Shown here one piece after another: positions 44,267 to 55,894 of a stretch of DNA of 64,000 nt. The DNA comes from Ichthyophis bannanicus (Eukaryota > Chordata > Amphibia > Gymnophiona > Ichthyophiidae): assembly GCA_033557465.1 (NCBI GenBank), contig CM066047.1, positions 6,820,001 to 6,884,000 of the forward strand. Reading direction: 5' to 3'. The notes beneath the pieces were generated by a model. It was not told the origin of the DNA. It was given only the letters and a program-made list of their open reading frames with translations, and searched no databases. Every line of letters starts with the position of its first letter. Within the stretch, counting starts at the first letter, position 1. The position numbers were made by a program, and so were the translations under genes.

Positions 44267-45145
44267 AAGACTTGTTGCGGTGTTCGGTAGCGGCTGGTAC
44301 CTGGGCGGCGTATCGGCGAGGATGTCAGAAGGTGGTGGAATTTTTGGAACGTTCGGGTTGGCGGTCTGGGCCTGTTTCACCTCAGTTGCTAGGACAATAT
44401 GTGGTATGGGCAAAGGAGAATGGAGTGGCTCGCTCGGCAGTGCGCAGTCATTTGGCGGGTTTTGAGTACTTCGTGAAGGCGGTGGGCTGGGATCTACCGT
44501 CAGGGGGTGCCTTAGCCCGTCGGCTCTTGCAAGGATGGGGTCGGACTGTGCCTGTTCAGATGGATGCTAGGCGTCCCATCACGCATGATTTGCTAGAAAA
44601 AATATGCAAGTCAGTGGCGGTGGTGGCCTCGTCGCACTATGAGGTGACGCTTTTTCGGGCAGTTTTTACTTTGGCATTTTTTGGGGCTTTTCGTATGGGC
44701 GAGCTGGTGGCGCGATCATCAAGGGCTGGAGATATGGGGATTTTACAACGTCAGCATGTTTGTTTGGACAAAGGGCGGTTGCGAATTTTGTTGGCGAAAT
44801 CTAAGACTGATCCACACGGCAAGGGTTTGTGGGTATGGCTTAGTGGGATTCCAGGGTTTCGCACTTGTCCGGTGAGCGCAATGCGTGCTTTTCTTACAGG
44901 TTCGCCCATTGCGAGTGGGGGGGTTGTTTCTGCATGCGGACGGGCGGCTGCTGACACGCTTTCAGGTGTCAGCGGTTATGCGGTTGGCATTGAGGGCTGT
45001 GGGCGAGCCCCCTGAACATTATGCAACTCATTCTTTTCGTATTGGCGCGGCCACCAGCGCTGCTGCGGCAGGCCTGTCGCAGCAGGACATTAAGAGTATT
45101 GGGAGGTGGCGTTCCCAGGCTTTCCGGGGTTATGTTCGTTTATAA
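44242..45145 (+). pseudogene. Ngaro tyrosine recombinase
   Basis: It overlaps the RNase H end in another frame. The N-terminal core-binding part (TWAAYRRGCQKVVEFLERSG) is followed by a catalytic domain: FGAFRMGEL with the first Arg, THSFRIGAATSAAAAG with His-x-x-Arg, and IGRWRSQAFRGYVRL with the Tyr nucleophile. The first frame ends at 45,015; the second (from 44,885) carries the catalytic C-terminus. The shift lies at a G7 tract near 44,915-44,921. This enzyme inserts circular DNA in place of a DDE integrase. No target duplication is expected. Confidence 0.85.
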
Positions 45146-45247
45146 AAAAAAAAAAAAGAAAGCAAACGAGGGGGGGGGGGGGGACTTGATATGGATTAAC
45201 TCTTATTTTCTTTTACAGTTGCAGGAGGGAGTGTTCAGAGCTGTTGG

Positions 45248-45830
45248 ATGATCGGGCACTCTTTCATGTACTGGGCCGGCCGGCGAGCGGCTGAGCGGCC
45301 ATTGGGGCCTAACCTGGGGCTCGATCCTGCTCAAGTGTCGTTGCTATGGCTGGGTGAGAGAGGGTTGAGGTGGTCTCAGCTCCTGCCTTTGCTACGGCAC
45401 CATGAGCGGGTGAGGGGCAGGCCACGGCTGTTGCTGTTGCATTTAGGTGGCAACGACCTTGGGACCTGGACTTGTAAGCAACTCATCCGAATTGTTATAA
45501 AAGAGTTGACATATGTTCCCGGGAATTCAGTTAATTTGGTCAGACATTATTCCAAGGCCTGTTTGTGCGGCTCAGCGGCGTTGGTCGCGGGGTCTTACAA
45601 AAATAAATCGTCAAATAGGACGGTGGTTAACTGGACAAGGTGGGATTCAAGTTCTTCACCCGTGGGTGGAGGTGACTTGTACGGGGTTGTACAGGATTGA
45701 TGGTGTTCACTTGTCCCCTGTGGGTATTGATCTACTGTTGAATGATTGGCAAGAAGCCTTGGAAGATTTATTACACGGGGATGCCAACTGGTCGCAGCAG
45801 GGCACTGGGGGGGCGGCACAAGGGCATTAA
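45248..45830 (+). pseudogene. SGNH-type hydrolase of the Ngaro-like element
   Basis: Block I is IGHSFMYWAG (Ser in GHSF), block III LLLLHLGGNDLG (Gly-x-Asn-Asp), and block V DGVHLSPVGIDLLLNDWQEA (Asp-x-x-His); together these are the catalytic layout of SGNH/GDSL esterases. LIWSDIIPR lies between. The frame shifts once near 45,505-45,525. Such a hydrolase follows the recombinase in a subset of Ngaro elements; its role in the life cycle is unknown to me. Confidence 0.75.
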
Positions 45831-47663
45831 TATGCCAGTGCCGGTGGCGGGATCCCGGAGGTTTCCGGGGCCCGGAGCCGTTTGGTCATACTTGGGCGGG
45901 GGTGGGGTGCCCCCGACCCGGATAAGCCCTGCTGGCCTTTGCTAGTCATATGGCGAGGTCGGGGAAAGGGCGGTGGGAAATTGGCCGCTGGTCAGACACG
46001 GCCGGAGCGGATGAGACCCCACTTTGCTAATTATGGCTGGGGGGGTATCACTCCGCTGGTGGGAGATTGTTTACAGAACTGTTTGATATTGTAAAGTTAA
46101 TTGTTTGAATTATAATAAAGCTGCGACCGGTTGGTACTTCCAATAAGAAAATTGTGTCTGTGAAATTTTGTAAGGTGGGGGAAAGGGTGGGGGATGGGGT
46201 GAGAAGAAGGAGGAGGGGGGGTGAGTAAGGATGGGCGTAGGGCACCGGATGCAGCCTGCCACGGTTACACAATGCAGGGCCCTAAACCACTTTAATACTC
46301 AAAGACTAATTCGTATTAACACCATTAATATTCCTAATCATGACGCACTGAATCTCACAAATAAAAGCATAACACTAAAATGTACTTACATAAATTCAAG
46401 ATTGATAAAAAAGAAAATTCCAATAATATTTGATTATACTACTGACACTAACTCTGACATAATATTCATAACAGAGACTTGGCTCGGTGAATTTGATAAT
46501 GTCCTACTCAATCAACTTGCACTACCTAATTACAAATTATTTCATACTACCACAACAAATAAATGGGGAGGAGGTGTACTGATTATCATTAAAAAGTCAC
46601 TAACACCATTATTACATAGCTCAAGTACAATTGTAGATATTGATCTTCTGATAATATAAAACAGAAATATTGCATTTCGCCTCATCTATTCGCCACCAAC
46701 CTCTGACCCAGATGGGCTAACAAACATCCTTGAGGAGGTCTGTAACATAGCAGCAAAGAAAGAAGTTGTACTCTTAGGAGATTTTAACCTTCCCTCCTTA
46801 CATAACTCATGCACCTCATCATTCCTTAGCGCTATGGAACAGTTACATTATAAACAAATTATAAAACACCCTACACACAAAAAAGGGAATATTCTAGATC
46901 TTATCTTTATCCCTCAGGTGATTCCCTCACGACACAACAATTTCATACAGCTAACTCCAGTCTTGTGGTCAGTCTACCATCTCATTGAATTCAACTTTGA
47001 GATCGAACAGTCACATAATCATGCTGAAAGCCAGACTGCAAAACAAAACTCAAAATTTAAAAATTTTGAAAAAGAAGCCTTTACTACAGAAATACTAGAG
47101 TCCATTGACACAAGTACAAATGACCTTGACGAACTCATAAGTAACTGGAATAAAACTATTACTAAGTTAGCAACAAAACTCCAAACTGCCTGCGAAACCT
47201 CAAAGAATCCCTTAAAACAATGGTACTCCCAAGCCATAAGATTGCTGAAAAGAGAGTTGAGAAAACTTGAACATATGTGGTGATCAAATAAAACTGCTGA
47301 AAACAGAGAAAAATATGTATCTATGCTAACTAAATACCATCAGCACATTAACCAGGTCAAAAAGGATTATCACACAAAACTCTTCATGAAATCAATAAAT
47401 AAACCAAAAAATCTATTCTCAATTGTAAAATCACTCACAGTTCATCCAAGAGATTCCACTGAACATCCTCAGACAACAGCGGACTACTATATGTCCAATA
47501 TCAACTCTATGACAAAGCCCACCTACATGAGCATCAATTCTTTTACACCACAAGCATAAAGTTTCACCATATGTTTATTTTAGGTTAGCATAGCACAAAC
47601 CTTTCCCAGTACATACCACCAAACAACTGGTCTTCCTCAAGGCTCTGCATTATCCGCCCTTCT

Positions 47664-47733
47664 TAGATATATATATATATTATATATATATATATGAGTT
47701 GATATATATACACACACACACACACACACATAC
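47664..47733. repeat. (TA)n and (CA)n microsatellite
   Basis: About 35 bp of TATATA with minor breaks, then ATATACACACACAC. It lies at the site of an internal deletion in the L2-like copy. Confidence 0.9.
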
Positions 47734-48007
47734 ACAACCAATTTGTCATCTAATAAAAAAGTTCAACATCGATTATGCCATCTACACTGATGACATAATG
47801 CTGTATATGCCCTTCAATGTAAACATACCTAACTTCAATCCCATAACCTCATGTTTCAAGAATTTAGCTTCATGGCTCAAAATCTATGGCCTAAATATCA
47901 GCTATAAAAAGAGTGAAATATTAGTAATCACTAGAAATCAGAAATACACTCCACCCAGTAACATCGTTATCAATAATTTCATTCTTGAAGTCAAAGAATT
48001 TAATCAG

Positions 48008-48358
48008 AGCAATTAAGGATCTACTGACGTTCCGAAAAGAATTAAAAACGTACCTAGTCGCTGAATATTATAATTCTTCCACTCTCAACTCATCCTGCCC
48101 CACCCCTAACTCACCTCCACCCCTCCCAATAACTTAACCCCTCTCCCTTTCATCCCCTATTCACAAGGCCTTGTACGTAGTTAAGAAAACCAGCAACCCT
48201 ATGCTTCTGTATATGTGATTACTGGTATGTATATAGTTTCAGTTTCATTGTAATATAGTTCAAAATGTTCCCTATAATGATGTTCTACTATTCAATGTAA
48301 ACCGTCCCTGATTGTTGGAAGGGATGGTATATAAAACTGTTTAAATAAATAAAATAAA
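48008..48358 (+). repeat. 5'-truncated L2-like LINE inserted in another L2-like copy
   Basis: It starts inside the C-terminal codons (LTFRKELKTYLVAEYY) and ends with hairpin CCGTCCC/GGGATGG and (TAAA)n. The host LINE reads on after it. Same strand as the host. Confidence 0.75.
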
Positions 48359-50042
48359 GAAGAGGTAAAATAACTCAGAGTCACTCTTGACAAACATTTT
48401 TCATTCAAAACCTATATTAAAAACACAACAAAGGCAATATTCAATAAAATCAGACTACTACAACACATGAAGCCCCTACTACATAGCAATGACTTCAGAA
48501 CATTGATGCAGGCAATGGTAATCCCACATATTGACTATTGTAATAGTCTACTACATGGACTGCCAAAACAATCACTCCAGCCCCTCCTAATGGCGCAACA
48601 TATGGCGACACGTATTATCTATAATGCATGCCGCATGGATCATATAACTCCTATACTTTATGCCCTGCATTGTCTACCTGTACGGAGCAGAATAAAGTAC
48701 AAGCTAATTATGATAATGTTCAAAATCATCAGAAACAGCACCCACAACTCTATCTCAACTAATTAAGGTCACACTTAATGACCGCCAAAGAAGAGGACAG
48801 ATGAATAATACTCTTTCAATCCCGTCTGACTACTGAAAGACAAAGCAACATACTAGCAACTGAGCATTCAAGTACCTATCTCCAAAAGACTCGGAAGCAT
48901 TACAGATTTATCAACGTTCTGCACCCAACTTAAACACTTCCTATTCATTGAACATTTTGGACAAAATGAACTAACCCCTAATGGTGACCCAACATAGCAC
49001 ATACCCTACACTTCAAGCATTCCCAACTCAGCTACCACAGCCTCTCATTACAAATCTACCACATCACTCTCTCTAGATGCTACCCCTCCCTCTTAACTAC
49101 CCATGAACATTTGCTAAAATTATTGCTAAGATTTCTTTATTCATAATATTATAAATAAGTTAAAGTTTGTACGAATCATGTAAATATACTTGATTCTTCA
49201 TCCACATTCACTTATTATATTGTTAAAATGTTCAATGTAATTCATTTGTTCCGTATGTAAACCACTATGATTACCCAAAATGGTGGTATTAAAACCACTC
49301 AAATAAATAAATAAAATAAATTCTGGTGCATGTCTAGTGGAACATGCATACCAATGTGGTCTTACAGTTGTGAGTGGACAATATTTTTCAATTATTTTGG
49401 CCAAAACTGGTTATTGGCCTATAGGATGTGGGACAAAGTTTGTCCAGTGATTTGCTTTTTAAATATTGGAGCGATTGAAGCTCATTTTAGTAGTTTAGGC
49501 ATTATTCCCTGTGTCAATGACATGTTGACCATATGAAGGATGAATGGTGCAAGTTTCATGCGGACCACTTTAGCCAGCTTACTGGGCATGGGTCAAGACT
49601 AGAGGTTGTGATGTTGATGTTAGAGATCACTTTATTAAGCTCTTTAAGATTCAATTTATGAAAATTAGACCATATCAGTGTGGGTGTAGTTTGATTGGGG
49701 GTTGGCAGTATAAAAAAAAATCAGGTTTCAGAGAAAGTTTAGTTATGTAGTGATTTGTAAGGGTTTAGGGTGTTACGAGGGTGTTGTTTAATTGATTTGG
49801 TGCACCAGTTAGATTTTTCATAATTTCAAAAGGTTCTCTGGGGCGGTTTGAGAATTTATGAGTACCTTTTTTTGATAGTTCTTCTTGTTATTGTTGATGG
49901 TATTTCGGTATATTTGAAATTTATACATGTATAGTTGTTTATCATGGTGGGAATTAGATGTTCTCCATTTTTGTTCTTGTTTCCTTAGTTGCTTTTTTAA
50001 CTGCCTTATCTCTTGAGAATACTGGGGTTCATATGTTTTTTG

Positions 50043-53000
50043 TCTTGTTGTTGTTGTTAAGTGCCGTCGAGTCGGAGTCGACTCATGGCGACCCTCTGGA
50101 TAGCTATCCTAAATTGTGTTCGATCTTCAGTCAGGTGGCTCATTGTTGACAGACTGGTACCCGTAGCTGCTGTTATTGTATTGATCCATCTCATTGCTGG
50201 CCTTCCTCTTTTGCGTTGACCTTCTATCTTGCCAAGCATGATGTCTTTCTCTAATGATCTCTCTCTCCGCATGATGTGTCCAAAGTATGAAAGTCGAAGT
50301 CTTGTCATCTGAGCTTCAAAAGAAAGCTTAGGTTTGATCTCCACTAGTACAGACTGGTTTGTTCTTCGGGCAGTCCATGGTATACACAGTATTCGCCGCC
50401 AGCACCATAATTCAAAGGAATCAATTTTCTTCCTGTCTATCTTTTTCATTGTCCAGCTTTCACATCCATATGATGTTATTGAAAATACCATGGCTTGAAC
50501 AAGTCAAATCTTTGTATGGAGAGAGACATCTCTGCTCTTGAGAATCTTATCTAAGTCTTTCATAGCCATTCTGCCAAGAGCAATGCGTCGTCTGATTTCT
50601 TGACTGCTTCTTGCTTCTTTATTGATAGTTGATCCAAGTAGGTTAAAGTTATTCACGATTTCAATTTCTTCTCCTTCGACAATGAACCTATTGATTATGC
50701 CAGTTGTCATGATCTTTGTCTTCTTTACATTAAGGTGCAGGCCCATTTTGAGACTATGTTCTTTGATTGTGAGAAGCAAATGTTTCAGATCATCTTCACT
50801 TTCCGCCGGTAATGTGGTACCATCAGCATAGTGAAGGTTGTTGAGTCTTCCACCAATCTTCACACCTCTGTTGTCTTCATACAATCCTGCTTCTCTGATG
50901 ATTTGTTCTACATATAAATTAAACAGGTAGGGGGAAAGTATGCAGCCTTGTCTTACACCTTTGCTTATTTTAAACCCTTCTGTTTCTCCTTGTTCCGTTC
51001 GAACTGTTGCTTCTTGATCAATGTACAGATTGTGCAAGAGAATGATCAGGTGTTCTGGTATACCCATGCTTCTTAATGTGGCCCAGAGTTTCTCATGGTT
51101 TACACAGTCAAAAGCTTTGCTATAGTCGATAAAGCGCAAATAGATATCCTTTTGGTATTCTTTAGTCTTTTCAAGGATCCACTCTCACATCCGCAATGAT
51201 GTCTCTCATTCCTCGCCCTTTTCTGAACCCTGCTTGTACTTCAGGTAGTTCTTGTTCCAGGTATGATTGTAGTCTCTTTTGAATAATCTTCAGTAGAATT
51301 TTGCTGGCATGTGGGATCAAAGCGATTGTGCGATAATTTCCACAGTCAGTTGGATCACCTTTCTTTAGTACTGGTATAAACACAGATCTTTTCCAGTCAG
51401 TTGGCCATGATGCTGTCTTCCATATTTCTTGGCAGAGCCTTGTAAGTATGGTAACAGCTGCATCAGATTGCTGTAATACTTCTATGGGAATGCAATCAAT
51501 GCCTGGTGCTTTGTTCTTTGATAAGGCTTTCAATGCTGCTTCAACTTCTTCTTTCATCACCAATGGTTCCAGATCATAAGGTACAGGTTGAAACGGCTGT
51601 TGGTCCACTTGATCTTTATCATATAAAAACTCTGTATATTCCTTCCATCTTTTCTTGATCTTCTCAGCATCATTCAACATAGAACCTTGAGCATCTTGTA
51701 ACATTCCAATTCGAGGCTGGAACTTTTTCTTTAACTCTTGTAGCTTTAGGAAAGCCGATCTTGTTCTTCCTCTAATAATTTCTGCTTCTATTTCCTTGCA
51801 TGCATCGTCGTAGTACTTTTCCTTTTCCTGTCTTGCTGCACGTTGGAAATCTCTGTTGAGTTCTGTGATTGTCTTTCTTTCTCCTCTGGCTTTAGCTTCT
51901 CTGCGTTTCTGGGCAATTTTCAGAGTTTCTTCCGTCATCCATTTTGACCGTTTTTTCTTTTTTACCTTTTGTAGAGACTTCTCACTTTCTTCCAACACAA
52001 CCTTCTTGATGTCACTCCATAACTCTTCTGGAACTCTATCATTTGTATCTAAAGCAGCAAATCGATTTTGCAGGCAGTCTTTAAATTCCAGTGGTATATT
52101 CTCAAGGTCATATTTTGCTGCATTCATGAGTGGTTTGCTCTTTTTCAGCTTTAGCTTGAGTTTGCATACTAGTAGTTGATGATCTGTACCACAGTCAGCT
52201 CCAGGTTTTGTCTTTTTTGATGTTATAGAGCTTTTCCATCATTGACTTCCACAGATGTAGTCAATTTGATTTTTATACAATCCATTGGGTGAAGTCCATG
52301 TGTACAGTCGCCGCTTGTGTTGCTGGAAGAAGGTGTTCGAGATGAATAGATCGTTGGTCTTGCAGAATTCTATCAGTCTTTCTCCAGCTTCATTTCTGTT
52401 GCCAAGTCCATATTTTCCAACTACTTTGTCTTCTTCTTTGTTGCCAATCTTTGCGTTCCAATCACCCATGACTATCAGGATATCTTGTTTGCATGTTCTG
52501 TCAATTTCAGCTTGTACTTGTTCATAAAACTCAATTTCATTCTCTTCTGCAGCTGTTGTTGGGGCATATACTTGAATTATAGTTGTGTTGATAGGCATTC
52601 CTCGTAGACGAACAGAGATTAAGCGTTTGCTGACTGCATTGTATTTCATTACAGTTCTTGCAAGTTTCTTCTTTATTATAAATGCAACACCATTTCTTCT
52701 TTGTCTTTCATTTCCAGCATAGTAGACCATGTGATCATCTGATGCAAAGTGCCCGATGCCAGTCCTTTTCAGTTCACTGACACCCAACAGATCAAGTTGT
52801 ACACGTTCCATTTCATTCTTGACCACCTCCAACTTCCCTTGGTTCATGCTTCGTACGTTCCATGTTCCAATGTGTAAGACATCTTTACAACTTCTGACTC
52901 TCATTTCATGCGTAGCTACATCAGCAGTCAGACGTCCCGAGGGCTTTGATCCAACCACATCATAAATGCTGGCTTTACTCTGAAAAGTCTTCAGCTCTTC

Positions 53001-53380
53001 CCCAGTAGCTAGTTGAGTGCCTTCCAACCTGGGGGTCTCATCTTCCAGCACTACAGCACAATTTGTTTTGTTGTAACTATCCATTGGGTTTTCATGGCAA
53101 GATACAGAAGTAGATTGCCGGGCCTTTCTTTCGTGCAGTTTAAGTTTGGTGTTGTTGCCGTTGTCACAGAAATGTGATCCTCCGCCAACACTATCCAATT
53201 CTGCTGCTGCCCAGATGGGTGGTTTGTCTTGGTCTGGCATCTCAGCTGAGACCTGTCCATCTTGGGAGACCCTGCCAGTAGTTAAACTACCGATAGTTTA
53301 GCTCTCAGCATCACTGATGCACACAAGCCCTCACAGCACGACAAGCTGTAAACCAAGTGAGGGGTTTATATGTTGTTTTT
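50043..53380 (-). pseudogene. RTE/BovB-like LINE, near full length, frameshifted
   Basis: Minus-strand order: endonuclease (GTWNVRSMNQGKLEVVKNEM, LLGVSELKRTGIG, VMGDWNAKIGN, NQIDYI) at 52,239-53,240; RT start (NKAPGIDCIPIEVL, WKRSVFIPVLKKGDPTDCGN, VQAGFRKGRGMRD) at 51,171-52,127; RT core (FIDYSKAFDCV, KGVRQGCILSPYLFNLYVEQ, HYADGTTLPAES) at 50,504-51,139; C-terminal end (YGCESWTMKKIDRKKIDSFE, LWCWRRILCIPW) at 50,057-50,491. YADD has become YADG, removing a catalytic Asp. The frame is broken between all parts. The 3' end is a short (AAC)n tail next to GACTCGACGGCAC, as in RTE/BovB elements. It sits in the L2-like LINE, with similar ATGTTTTTTGTCTT words at both edges as a likely target duplication. 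Confidence 0.88.
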
Positions 53381-53639
53381 TGTCTTATAGATCGTTTTTT
53401 TTTTATGTTGTTTTTTGTCTTATAGATCATTTATTAGGGTTTGATACTGGGAAGGTTGAGACTTTCTCTATTGTTTTGCTCCAATTTGTAATGTAGCTAT
53501 CTAAATCTAAAGGTGAGGAGTTAATATCCAGTAAGATTTCTCATAGGAAGTTATCATTGTCAATGTTTTTATAGCTTGTATGCGGTATGTAGGTGGGTTT
53601 TGATACAGAGTGGTTTATCTGGTACAGTAGTTTCAAGTT

Positions 53640-53934
53640 ATTTATTTATTATTTATTTACATTCTCTTATATACCATGCTATTCCGCATCAGTGCGGTTT
53701 AAATTGAACAAACTGAAATTACATTGAACAGGGCATTATAACTTGGAGATAACTATTTTACAGGGAACATGGGCTATGGAGGGTTAAGTGGCTTGCCCAA
53801 GACCACAAGGAGCACTGGTGGGACTAGAAACCCCAGTCCTTCCGGCCCAAGGTTGCTGTCCTCTAGTGGGATTTGAACCCCCAACCTTCCGGCCTGAAGT
53901 ACCTTGCCCCAACCACTAGGCCACTCCTCCACTC
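53640..53934 (-). mobile_element. tRNA-derived CORE-SINE with L2-type tail, copy 2
   Basis: Nearly identical to the copy at 39.09-39.39 kb: A-box region TGGCCTAGTGG, B box GGTTCAAATCC, MIR-like core, tail hairpin and (TAAA)n on the minus strand. A likely target duplication, CAAGTT, lies at 53,634-53,639 and 53,935-53,940. It is inserted in the L2-like LINE. Confidence 0.88.
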
Positions 53935-55179
53935 CAAGTTGATTAGGTAGTGGTCAGACTAAGGGACAGGAGTTACTTGGGGATGGGTGGAGTTGGAGCA
54001 TTGAGAGGTCATGCCGAGTAAGAAAATTAGGTCTAGTGTATTCCTTCTTCTGTGCATTGGGACGTTTACAATTTGATGAAAGTCCAATTCAGACATAGCA
54101 TCAATGAATGTTGTAGTGTGTAGGGAAGGAAGGTTAAAATCTCCTAGTAGCATTAATTGTTACTTCCAGTCACACTGCCCAGAAAACCCAGGAGCTTCTG
54201 GGTCGCCAGGAGTCAGCATTGACGCGAAGGCACACATTGCATTGCATTTGTTGTAAGGGAGCTAGCTATCTCTAGGATGGATGTAAGGCTCTTCGTGTAA
54301 GTGGAGGGTGGTCTATAAAGAAAGCAGAATGATGGATGAGAGGTTTCTGTCATGAGCAAGTCCATGTCATCAGTGTTCTCGGTGTGGGACAGAGAAGCTT
54401 TAAGGTTGGACTTAATAATAATTAGGAGTCCACCACCTCTCTTAGAGACCCTAGGGCAATGGAAGAGATCATAGTTAGTGTTTTTTAATTGGTTGAGTAG
54501 TACTCTATCCAAGTCCACTAGCCAGGTTTGCTTTATGAAAAAAATAACCAGTTTCTTGGCTGAGAGTAAGTCAGTGATGACGGGGATTTTATTCCTTATG
54601 GAGCTGGCATTTATAAGATAGCATTCAAGTGCAGTATTAATGGGTCTGTTGTTTTGTTCATTGTGTGGTGGAATGTTTATAGGTGTGATGTAGGTGAGTC
54701 TATCTCTATGCCCTCTAATATGTTGTTTATAAGTCTCTTTAATAAAGTAGCTATGTGGGGCTTGGATGTTGTGGTGGTGTATGATTGGGATATTGTGTGC
54801 CGGTATGGACTGTGAAGGAGGACAACAATAGCAGATGTGATAAAATACTAGCATTGATAAAGATCTCCATGGTGGTTGAGGAAAAGATCCCAGTGGAGAA
54901 TGTGACAGTATAAACTTACAGGGCTCGATGAGGGTCGTAAATTTTAGAATGGTTAAATGCAAAGACTGTGTGTTAACTACCAAGAGCACAGTAACAAAAG
55001 GTCTTGCAGATAGCACACAGACAGCAGATGTGCACCACACTATCTCCCAAAGTATGGAATGTGGTCATGGCCAATGCCCTCCGAGTGCCAAGAACAAAAC
55101 TGCTGATCTTAACTTCCCCCCTCCAATGCAAATCCCAACCCTGATCTCAACCTCTCCCAGGTCAAGTCCCTCTGTCTGA

Positions 55180-55318
55180 TTGCCATTATTCCCTGAGATA
55201 TATGTTAGTCCCCATTTGTTGTATTGTCTGTCTTGATTAGACTGTAAGCTGTTATTATCAGGGGCTGTCTCTTGCATGTCTCTGTACGGCGCAGTGTACG
55301 CCTTGTAGTGCTATAGAA
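55180..55318 (+). repeat. L2-like LINE 3' tail leading into a microsatellite
   Basis: It carries GATTAGACTGTAAGCTG, GTACGGCGCAGTGTACGCC and TTGTAGTGCTATAGAAATGA, matching the tail at 9.52-9.65 kb. It runs directly into the (AGY)n tract, so the tract probably grew from the element's own short tail. Confidence 0.7.
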
Positions 55319-55524
55319 ATGACTAGCAGTAGTAGCAGTAGTAGTAGTAGCAGCAGTAGCAGCAGTAGTAGCAGTAGTAGCAGCAGCAGTAGCAATAGTA
55401 GCAGCAGCAGTAGTAGTAGTAGCAGTAGCAGTAGTAGCAGCAGTAGTAGTAGCAGTAGCAGCAGCAGTAGTAGTAGCAGTAGCAGCAGCAGTAGTAGTAG
55501 TAGCAGCAGCAGTAGTAGTAGTAG
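55319..55524 (+). repeat. (AGT/AGC)n microsatellite, left part
   Basis: About 205 bp of AGT and AGC triplets. In one frame it reads as serine only, which is not a gene. The tract continues at 59,857 after the LTR element. Confidence 0.95.
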
Positions 55525-55767
55525 TGTGGTGGCGAGACTGTAGTAGAGCCTGAGAAAATGGTGAAAAAACAGTCATTTTCCTCTGAGCAAGGAAATAGTT
55601 CAGGGAGTTTTAGGGTTAAAACTCCAGCTAAAGAAAAAAACTGCATTCATAGAGCTGTTGATAGTGAGCCACGCCCCAGCTCCAAGGTAACCAGGGGAGG
55701 TGACGAGGATTACCCAGGGGTGGAGCTTGAGGCTATAGGGCATTCACACTCATATAAGCTCATATAA
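55525..55767 (+). repeat. Truncated 5' LTR of the second LTR element
   Basis: It matches the first 240 bp of the 3' LTR with about five differences. It stops at a duplicated CATATAAG word, where about 1.3 kb of LTR, probably including the primer binding site, has been lost. Confidence 0.85.
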
Positions 55768-55894
55768 GTCTGGATACCGCTGCAAGGGAGGGGTACAGCA
55801 GTTTTCAATAGGAGTTGGAGCAGAAGGGTGCTGGTATTGGGAGCCGCACTTGGTGTTTGTTTTTCTTTTTGTCTCATTTCAGCATCAACCGGAG

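Larger units (their letters stand above)
40316..46130 (+). mobile_element. Ngaro/DIRS-type tyrosine-recombinase retrotransposon
   Basis: The gene order is gag (41.1-42.65 kb), RT-RNase H (to 44.27 kb), tyrosine recombinase (44.24-45.15 kb) and SGNH hydrolase (45.25-45.83 kb). The sequence is GC-rich, unlike its AT-rich neighbours. A hydrolase gene together with the absence of a methyltransferase points to the Ngaro group rather than DIRS proper. I could not find split direct repeats, so the ends are approximate: the left from the abrupt GC rise, the right from an AATAAA (about 46,116) shortly before the L2 sequence. Each gene is damaged at one or more sites, most often at G tracts. Confidence 0.85.
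46231..49318 (+). pseudogene. L2-like LINE, nearly full length but decayed
   Basis: The endonuclease domain begins near 46,380 (YINSRLIKKKIPIIFD, then IIFITETWLGEF and WGGGVLIIIKKSL) and continues with VVLLGDFNLPSLHNS. A linker follows to about 47,570. The RT part is internally deleted, leaving TGLPQGSALSALL, a (TA)n/(CA)n tract, then DYAIYTDDIMLYMPF; the YADD position reads YTDD. After a small insertion (48,008-48,358) the C-terminus resumes (MKPLLHSNDFRTLMQAMVIP, then ALHCLPVRSRIKYKL). The 3' hairpin CCACTAT/ATGGTGG and (TAAA)n end at 49,318. Many stops. Confidence 0.85.
49330..55060 (-). mobile_element. Third L2-like LINE (minus), split by RTE-like LINE and SINE
   Basis: The endonuclease is at 53,941-55,060: YLINASSIRNKIPVITDLLS, FIKQTWLVDLD, GGGLLIIIKSNLKASL, FLYRPPSTYTKSL, MLLGDFNLPSLHTTTF. 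A linker piece (LDSYITNWSKTIEKVS) lies at 53,395-53,633, and further linker continues at 49,330-50,042 on the far side of the RTE-like insertion. An extra piece of about 85 bp at 54,157-54,240 breaks the endonuclease between SSLTTNA and LMLLGDFN. The RT domain is absent. Stops and frameshifts make it inactive. Confidence 0.75.

Noticed and set aside
55319..55543. Poly-serine and poly-threonine/alanine frames
   Set aside because: Translation of an (AGY)n microsatellite.
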